Shown here piece by piece: positions 59,081-64,000 of a stretch of DNA of 64,000 bases. Position 1 is the first letter of the stretch. Every line of letters begins with the position of its first letter. Position numbers and translations under genes: made by a program. The stretch lies in assembly GCA_019636555.1 (NCBI GenBank), contig JAHBXH010000001.1:744001-808000 (forward strand). Direction: 5' to 3'. The notes under the pieces were generated by a model. It had not been told where the DNA came from. It saw nothing but the letters and a program-made list of their open reading frames with translations, and ran no database searches. Origin of the DNA: Phycisphaeraceae bacterium (GTDB lineage Bacteria > Planctomycetota > Phycisphaerae > Phycisphaerales > UBA1924).

Positions 59081-59507
59081 TGGCGCGTGGTCCGGAGATT
59101 GAATCGAGTGGCATTTCACGCGCTGTTATTCGGACTTTGTTAAGATCACGCGGCCTTGGCCGAAGCCGAAGTGTACCTCGCCGGGTCTGTGGTTGTTGCG
59201 AATACCGACCAGCGCGCATACAGTTCGCCATCGTCGATCGGACGACCCATCTCGTTAGGGATTTGGACGGATGTGAGGGTGGACCTCTCCGTGGCCTCCG
59301 GGTCGTCAGCGTTTCCAAGGTCTTGCGGTCGCTGGGTTTGCAGCCAAGATCGAGGAAACGTGGCGGGCAGCGCAATGGCGACCTGCCAGCCGTCGAGGCC
59401 TGTGAGCTTGGACGCTCAAATTGGTTCCGCGGGCCGCGCAGCGTTGTGCGCTGTGCTGTGTGCTTCGCGGTTGGTCTTCGCTCCGGAGAAACCGGGGAAG
59501 GGCCTCG
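59081..59507. other. Intergenic region between divergent genes
   Basis: Must hold the promoters of the TolC-like gene (minus) and the GH35-like gene (plus), but no convincing -35/-10 pair was found. GGGGAAGGG (59495-59503) is the ribosome site of the latter. No gene seen. Confidence 0.4.
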
Positions 59508-62477
59508 ATGGCTTCGATCACCTACGACGGGCGCAGTCTGCTTATTGACGGCAAGCGCATCTGGCTGGTATCCGGAACGGTTCAGTACACGCGCGTGCCT
59601 CGCGAATATTGGGCTGACCGAATCCACGCCGCGAAATTGGCGGGCCTGAACACGATCGACACCAGCATTGTCTGGGCGAGGCACGAGCCGCGCCCCGGCC
59701 ACTTTGACTTCAAAGGCGACAACGATCTCAAGCACTTTGTCGATTTGGTCGGAAAGGCCGGCATGTATTGCACGGTCCGGCTCGGACCCCACGTTGGCAA
59801 CGGATTCGACATGGGCGGAATGCCGGTCTGGCTTGTTTCGAACAAGAGCGCCGAAGCGAAGGCGGCCGAGGCGAAAGTCGCCGAGGGAAAACTCCCGACC
59901 AAGCCCGATGGCGACGATAACGCCGAAACCCGCGCGATCAAGGCCAAAGTCATGCGGCTGCGCGCGCCGAGCCAGCCTTTCCTGGAAGCGGCTTCGCGCT
60001 TCATCAACGCGGTGTCGAACCAGATCCGGATGCTGCAGGTCACAGCGACCGCCAAGGGCGGCCCGCTGGTGATGATCCACAACGAGGCGGGATGGACCTG
60101 CGGCGATCAAGTGATCGCCGATCACTACCTTGGCGAATTGCTCCGTTACATCCGCGAGTCGGGCTTCGACGTGCCGATCGCGAACAGCAACAACCTGTGG
60201 GCCGGAGTCGAAGGCGAAATCGACGGGTGGACCGGTGGCGATGAGATGCTCAGCGCGATGCGCCAGTTCGCGATGGTCCGTTCGCTGCAGCCGCGCTTCG
60301 TGGTGGACTTCGACACGGCGCCGCGCGATGTATGGGGCGCGGAGCCGGCGCAGGCACGTCCGGCGTGGCTCCTTCAGCGCCAACTCGCGGAGATTCTCGC
60401 GGGCGCCGGCCAATACAACCTCTCACCTTTCCACGCGGGAACGAACTGGGGCATCTCGGGCGGCCGGCTTTCCGACGGGCCCGATGTGTTCAGTGCCACC
60501 AACGTTTCGAGCCGAGCGCCGCTGACGCAAACCGGTGCAGCGGGCGAAACTCATGCCTTCCTCCGAAGGCTGAACACGTTCGCCTCGCGCTTCGGGCGCG
60601 TCCTGAGCGGATTCGACCCGACGTTCCACCCTGTGATGGTTGCGCCGCGCCTCGCGCTCGCGCACACCAAGAAGGGCAAGCACGACCCGCACGAGCCACC
60701 GGCGACCGTGGTGCACGCTTCCGGCAGCCAGGGCGGCGTCGCGTTTGTCTTCACGCCCGGACCCGCGGACAAGGGAGAAGTGCGCACGGTCGAACTGATG
60801 ATGCACGACGGCACGCCGTTGCCGGTGCATCTGACCAACCAGTCGGTTGCATGGTGCCTGATCAACGCGAGCGTGGGCGGTCGTGCCAATGTCGATTACT
60901 GCACGCTGTGCGCGCTCGGCGCCGTGGGACGCACGCTCGTCGTGTTCGGTCCGGTCGGAACGCGCGGCACGATTTCGATCAACGGCTCGCCGCTCGAGGT
61001 CGAAGTTCCCGGCGCGGGCGCTCGTAATCCCGAAGTGATCGAGCACGAAAACGTGTACATCGTCGTCGTCAGCGAGGAACTCGCGGACGCGACCTATTTC
61101 GCGGAAGACGCGGTTTACGTCAATGCGTCTGGACTTACCACCGACGGTCGTCCGATGCCGATCGAGGGCCAGCGCCAGATCACGCGGATCGACGGCGAGG
61201 GGGATGTTCGAACGGTCGATACCGCGAAGCTGTCGCTCAGCAAGAAGGCCGAAAAGGCGCCGGAAAAGATCGCGCTCCACAACTGGACCTGCGCGCCGCT
61301 GGACGATTACATCTCGGGCGAGAGCGCGCGGTTTGCCGCGGTGGACGGGCCTGCGGACCTCTCAACGCTCGGTTCGACGACCAGCTACGGCTGGTACCGG
61401 ATCAAGCTGAAGCCGTCGAAGGCGGAGCGCGTAACGATCGCATCGCCTTCGTCGGGTGATCGGCTGCACTTCTTCGATCGTTCGCGCGAGGTGGGGGTGC
61501 TGGGCGTCGGGTCCGGCGCTCATTCCACGCTCGGCTTGCCGCTGCATAAGCCGGAACAGACTCTCGTGGTTCTCGGGGAAGCGCTCGGTCGCTACAGCGA
61601 CGGGCGCCACATGGGAGAGCCCAAGGGCCTCGTCTCACACCTCTTGGAAGTCGAGCCGATCAAGTCGGCGGCGCCCAAAGTCGAGATCGGGGAACCTCTC
61701 GACATCCTTCGCTTCAGCAGCCCGATCTACGACGTTCGGTCGTCCGACTCGACGCTGCCGGAACGCATCAGCTGGAATCTCGGGAAGAAGTCATCCTCTC
61801 CGATTCTTGTCGTGAACAAGGGGCTTCCGTGCGCGGCGCTCTTGATCGTGAACGACAAGCCGGTGACCGTGATCGATGAAGCCGGGCCCGCGACTTTTCT
61901 GATCGAGCAAGATCGCTTGGGACGCGGAAACGTCACCATCCAGCTCGCGCTCTTCCCGATCGAAGGCGGCGGCGACGGTGGCGGCGACGGCGAGGACAGC
62001 GTGAGCGGGCTTGTCGATGCCGCGGCATCGACGCTCGAGTTCTACTCGGTCGAGAACAACATATCCGCCAAGGCGGAATGGGCGTTCGCGAAGTTCGATC
62101 TGCCGACCGCCGCGATGTTCAAGGCGGGCAACAAGCACGAAGAAGGGCCGGTGTGGTGGAAGACATCGTTTCAGGCTCCGCACACTTCGGTGCCGATGTT
62201 CATCGAACTCGATGGATTGACCAAAGGGCAGATTTACCTGAACGGCCGTCACGTCGGGCGCTATTTCGTCGCAACGAAGGCCGGCAAGGAAGTGCCGACG
62301 CAAACCCGATACTGGCTTCCCGCGTGCTGGCTCAAGAAGGACAACGACCCGAAGCACCCGGCGATGAACGAGATCATGATCTTCGACGAGCACGGCGCGA
62401 AGCCGACGAAGCTCAAGGTGGTATTCGACGACACCGTCATGCCGATCACGACAGGGGTCAGCCAGGAGCCCGCGTGA
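59508..62477 (+). CDS. GH35-like beta-galactosidase homologue, cytoplasmic, nucleophile Glu replaced
   Basis: A 989-residue protein without signal peptide. The TIM barrel (about 1-360) is clearly family-35-like: WLVSGTVQYTRVPREYWADR, LNTIDTSIVWARHEPRPG, FDFKGDNDL, VRLGPHVGNGFDMGGMPVWL, and the acid/base motif MIHNEAGW (Asn192, Glu193). At the nucleophile position, where family members read (S/T/M)E(F/Y).....DHWG, this protein has VVDFDTAPRDVWG, so Asp267 stands where Glu is expected. A 40-residue Lys/Ala/Glu insert (about 111-150) and several beta-sandwich domains follow, the last with a sugar-binding-like jelly roll (WWKTSFQAPHTSVPMFIELDG). The HD hydrolase gene overlaps its stop. Confidence 0.85.
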   Translation: MASITYDGRSLLIDGKRIWLVSGTVQYTRVPREYWADRIHAAKLAGLNTIDTSIVWARHEPRPGHFDFKGDNDLKHFVDLVGKAGMYCTVRLGPHVGNGFDMGGMPVWLVSNKSAEAKAAEAKVAEGKLPTKPDGDDNAETRAIKAKVMRLRAPSQPFLEAASRFINAVSNQIRMLQVTATAKGGPLVMIHNEAGWTCGDQVIADHYLGELLRYIRESGFDVPIANSNNLWAGVEGEIDGWTGGDEMLSAMRQFAMVRSLQPRFVVDFDTAPRDVWGAEPAQARPAWLLQRQLAEILAGAGQYNLSPFHAGTNWGISGGRLSDGPDVFSATNVSSRAPLTQTGAAGETHAFLRRLNTFASRFGRVLSGFDPTFHPVMVAPRLALAHTKKGKHDPHEPPATVVHASGSQGGVAFVFTPGPADKGEVRTVELMMHDGTPLPVHLTNQSVAWCLINASVGGRANVDYCTLCALGAVGRTLVVFGPVGTRGTISINGSPLEVEVPGAGARNPEVIEHENVYIVVVSEELADATYFAEDAVYVNASGLTTDGRPMPIEGQRQITRIDGEGDVRTVDTAKLSLSKKAEKAPEKIALHNWTCAPLDDYISGESARFAAVDGPADLSTLGSTTSYGWYRIKLKPSKAERVTIASPSSGDRLHFFDRSREVGVLGVGSGAHSTLGLPLHKPEQTLVVLGEALGRYSDGRHMGEPKGLVSHLLEVEPIKSAAPKVEIGEPLDILRFSSPIYDVRSSDSTLPERISWNLGKKSSSPILVVNKGLPCAALLIVNDKPVTVIDEAGPATFLIEQDRLGRGNVTIQLALFPIEGGGDGGGDGEDSVSGLVDAAASTLEFYSVENNISAKAEWAFAKFDLPTAAMFKAGNKHEEGPVWWKTSFQAPHTSVPMFIELDGLTKGQIYLNGRHVGRYFVATKAGKEVPTQTRYWLPACWLKKDNDPKHPAMNEIMIFDEHGAKPTKLKVVFDDTVMPITTGVSQEPA

Positions 62478-63040
62478 AGCGCGGGGTGCCGAAGCGGGAA
62501 GCCGGCGAACTCTGGCGCAATGCGGCCTCGTTTGCGGCGCGCAAGCACGCAAATCAGTTGCGTCGCGACGGGCGCACACCTTACTTTGCGCACGTCGTCC
62601 GGGTCGCGATGACGGTTGCGGAAGTCTTCGGTTGCCACGACGAGGAGGCGCTCGCGGCGGCGCTCTTGCACGATGTCATCGAGGACACGACGACCGACTA
62701 CGAGGACATCCTCGAGCGCTTCGGAAAAAAGGTCGCGGATATAGTGGCGGCGCTCACCAAGAACATGATGCTCCCTGAAGCGGCGCGGGAAAGGGAATAC
62801 GACGCGCGGATCGCCAAGGCCGACTGGCGCGTGCGCCTTGTCAAGCTCGCGGATACCTACGACAATCTGCTCGATAGTGTCAACGACCCGCGCGGTGACA
62901 GGGATATCTCAAAGCGGATTGACGCGTGCCGGCGCGCAATCGCCCTCGCGCAGCCCGATGCGAAGGTGCGGCCGATTTGCCGCAATGCGATCGCGAAGAC
63001 GAAAGAACTCCTCCGGAGCCATTCGCGTCGGAAAAAGTGA
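62474..63040 (+). CDS. HD-domain hydrolase of the SpoT/MESH1 type
   Basis: A 188-residue single-domain enzyme. The layout equals the hydrolase domain of RelA/SpoT and metazoan MESH1: FAARKHANQLRRDGRTPYFAH, then ALAAALLHDVIEDTTTDYEDI (metal-binding His66-Asp67 and the Glu70-Asp71 pair), FGKKVADIVAALTKN and VRLVKLADTYDNLLDS with Asp127. All catalytic residues are present, so (p)ppGpp or NADPH hydrolysis is likely; no synthetase domain follows. The GTG start overlaps the stop of the GH35-like gene (GTGA), an unexpected partner. The C-terminus is Arg/Lys-rich. Confidence 0.85.
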   Translation: MKRGVPKREAGELWRNAASFAARKHANQLRRDGRTPYFAHVVRVAMTVAEVFGCHDEEALAAALLHDVIEDTTTDYEDILERFGKKVADIVAALTKNMMLPEAAREREYDARIAKADWRVRLVKLADTYDNLLDSVNDPRGDRDISKRIDACRRAIALAQPDAKVRPICRNAIAKTKELLRSHSRRKK

Positions 63041-63056
63041 GCGTGCCGGTGGGTTC

Positions 63057-64000
63057 TCAGCGATCGCGAAGGATCTGACGGATCTGATCCATCTGGGCCT
63101 GGACGATCGCAAGATCCGCTTCCAATTCGTCCGTGGTCTGCTTCATGATCTGACGCTGCTCACGCGGAAGATTGGGATCGTTCGCCAGTCTGTTCGCGGT
63201 ATCGATCCTGCCCCGGATAAGGGTGCGTTCTTCCAGCAGGCGCTGCTGGCGCTTCAGGAGCGCGTTGCGATTCTCGCCGCCAACGGCGTTGACGAACTGC
63301 TGCGGACGCATGGAGATCATGCTCGACTGCGGCGTACCCGAAGAAACTTTTTCGCGAGGATTGCCCGAGGCGACGAGATCGGCTGTGGGCGTTCCTTCAC
63401 GCTGAACCGCGATGCGGGATCCATCCGGAAGCACGCGCTGCACCTGAAAATCGGGGCGCTGCATCGACGCGCGGCGGATTTCCGCTTCGGGATCGACTGG
63501 CTCGGCGCTCAATCGGTCCGCTTCAACCCAGGCCTGCGCCGGAATCGCACCGAGCGCCAGCGGAGCGGGCTGAACGGAAGCGCTGCGCCCGAGCCGCAAC
63601 TTCCACGCCGCCTCCATCAGTTCCGGACTTGGGATCTGCGCTCCGCGAAGGTCGCGACGAGAACCAAGGCAGACGCTCACACGCATCGGACGACCTTCGC
63701 GCTCGATCTCGATCTGCACGATCTGGCCTTTGTCGCGGGAGATCGTTTCGAGCTGACACTGCAGATTGGTCCGGATCCGGCAACTATCGATCGATCGGAG
63801 CAGATCGCCGCCCTTGAGCACGTTCGCCGAATCAAAGCCATCGACTGTCGCATCGATCGGGATTCCTTCTTCGTATTGCTCTTCGGCGCCGGCGACACCG
63901 ATCTGGCGGACGATTCCGAATTGCACTCCGAGCGCGCCGCGCGGCGTCGCGAAGAAAATCTCGCGGGCGATGCCGATCAGGCGTTCGCGCTGTTCCGGAG
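63057..64000 (-). CDS. PDZ-domain protein, C-terminal part (cut by window edge)
   Basis: The last 313 residues of a protein whose start lies beyond the right edge. The visible part opens with IGIAREIFFATPRGALGVQF and continues with a PDZ-like fold (DATVDGFDSANVLKGGDLLRS), then a linker and, from about residue 235 of the visible part, a coiled coil (LLKRQQRLLEERTLIRGRID and NDPNLPREQRQIMKQTTDEL). PDZ modules with RGALGV occur in HtrA-like and other periplasmic proteins, but no protease part is visible. The stop is 17 bases from the end of the convergent HD hydrolase gene. Confidence 0.75.
   Translation of the reverse strand, partial: PEQRERLIGIAREIFFATPRGALGVQFGIVRQIGVAGAEEQYEEGIPIDATVDGFDSANVLKGGDLLRSIDSCRIRTNLQCQLETISRDKGQIVQIEIEREGRPMRVSVCLGSRRDLRGAQIPSPELMEAAWKLRLGRSASVQPAPLALGAIPAQAWVEADRLSAEPVDPEAEIRRASMQRPDFQVQRVLPDGSRIAVQREGTPTADLVASGNPREKVSSGTPQSSMISMRPQQFVNAVGGENRNALLKRQQRLLEERTLIRGRIDTANRLANDPNLPREQRQIMKQTTDELEADLAIVQAQMDQIRQILRDR

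Noticed and set aside
1..64000. CRISPR arrays, insertion sequences, integrase genes, rRNA genes
   Set aside because: None were seen: no regularly spaced direct repeats, no transposase or integrase motifs, no rRNA-like conserved stretches.

Overview
The window looks like chromosomal DNA of a high-GC planctomycete, most likely class Phycisphaerae. The evidence is indirect: four secreted proteins end in PEP-CTERM-like tails closing with RRRR, five end in paired Cys-bounded dockerin loops (C.ADLN.DG..DD.DF..F..AYN..C), one prepilin-like protein has the planctomycete H-X9-DG ending, and there are bactofilins and isolated housekeeping genes (nuoB, nusG, rpmH) outside their usual operons. No rRNA, CRISPR array, insertion sequence or integrase was seen. 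I count about 54 coding genes (two cut by the window ends), one tRNA-Leu and two pseudogenes.

Layout. 1-150: start of a ComM/YifB gene. 513-2336: two PEP-CTERM-like secreted proteins with similar leaders. 2499-3545: a broken SPINDLY/O-GlcNAc-transferase-like gene. 3798-7451: a two-gene cassette of unknown function behind a strong promoter set in a 14-bp perfect inverted repeat. 7530-11727: threonine aldolase, an Hsp20 gene with a textbook sigma-54 promoter and paired upstream palindromes, an MFS transporter and a methyltransferase. 11822-19428: dockerin protein with a PstS-like region, prepilin-like protein, membrane glycosyltransferase with a small membrane partner, second dockerin protein. 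19460-20758: fungal-type cytosine deaminase and nusG. 21074-22700: tandem PEP-CTERM-like paralogues with matching structured leaders. 22792-29661: lipoprotein, dockerin proteins, glyA, and a subtilisin-like protease with dockerin loops. 29722-36806: tRNA-Leu(UAG), DoxX, VWA-like protein, 7Fe/8Fe ferredoxin, pheA, divergent zinc-ribbon membrane proteins. 36809-44303: coiled-coil protein, degenerate RsuA-type protein, YihY, nuoB, transglutaminase-like protein, rpmH. 44484-52317: rnc with a chain of five hairpins in its leader, rodA, rsmG, then acs coupled by 4-base overlaps to a lipoprotein, a glycosyltransferase and a polysaccharide deacetylase. 52441-54932: remnant of a GT87-like gene, an intact homologue, a secreted protein. 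55195-64000: two bactofilin-type genes, methyltransferase, TolC-like lipoprotein, GH35-like protein coupled to a SpoT/MESH1-like HD hydrolase, and a PDZ protein cut by the right edge.

Theme. Much of the content concerns the cell envelope and secretion: sorting tails, dockerin loops, glycosyltransferases, RodA, bactofilins, efflux. At least eleven genes have a TAnnnT -10-like hexamer ending 5-7 bases before the start codon, which suggests that leaderless mRNAs are common here; other genes carry clear Shine-Dalgarno sequences. All homology statements are from motif recognition by eye, not from database searches.
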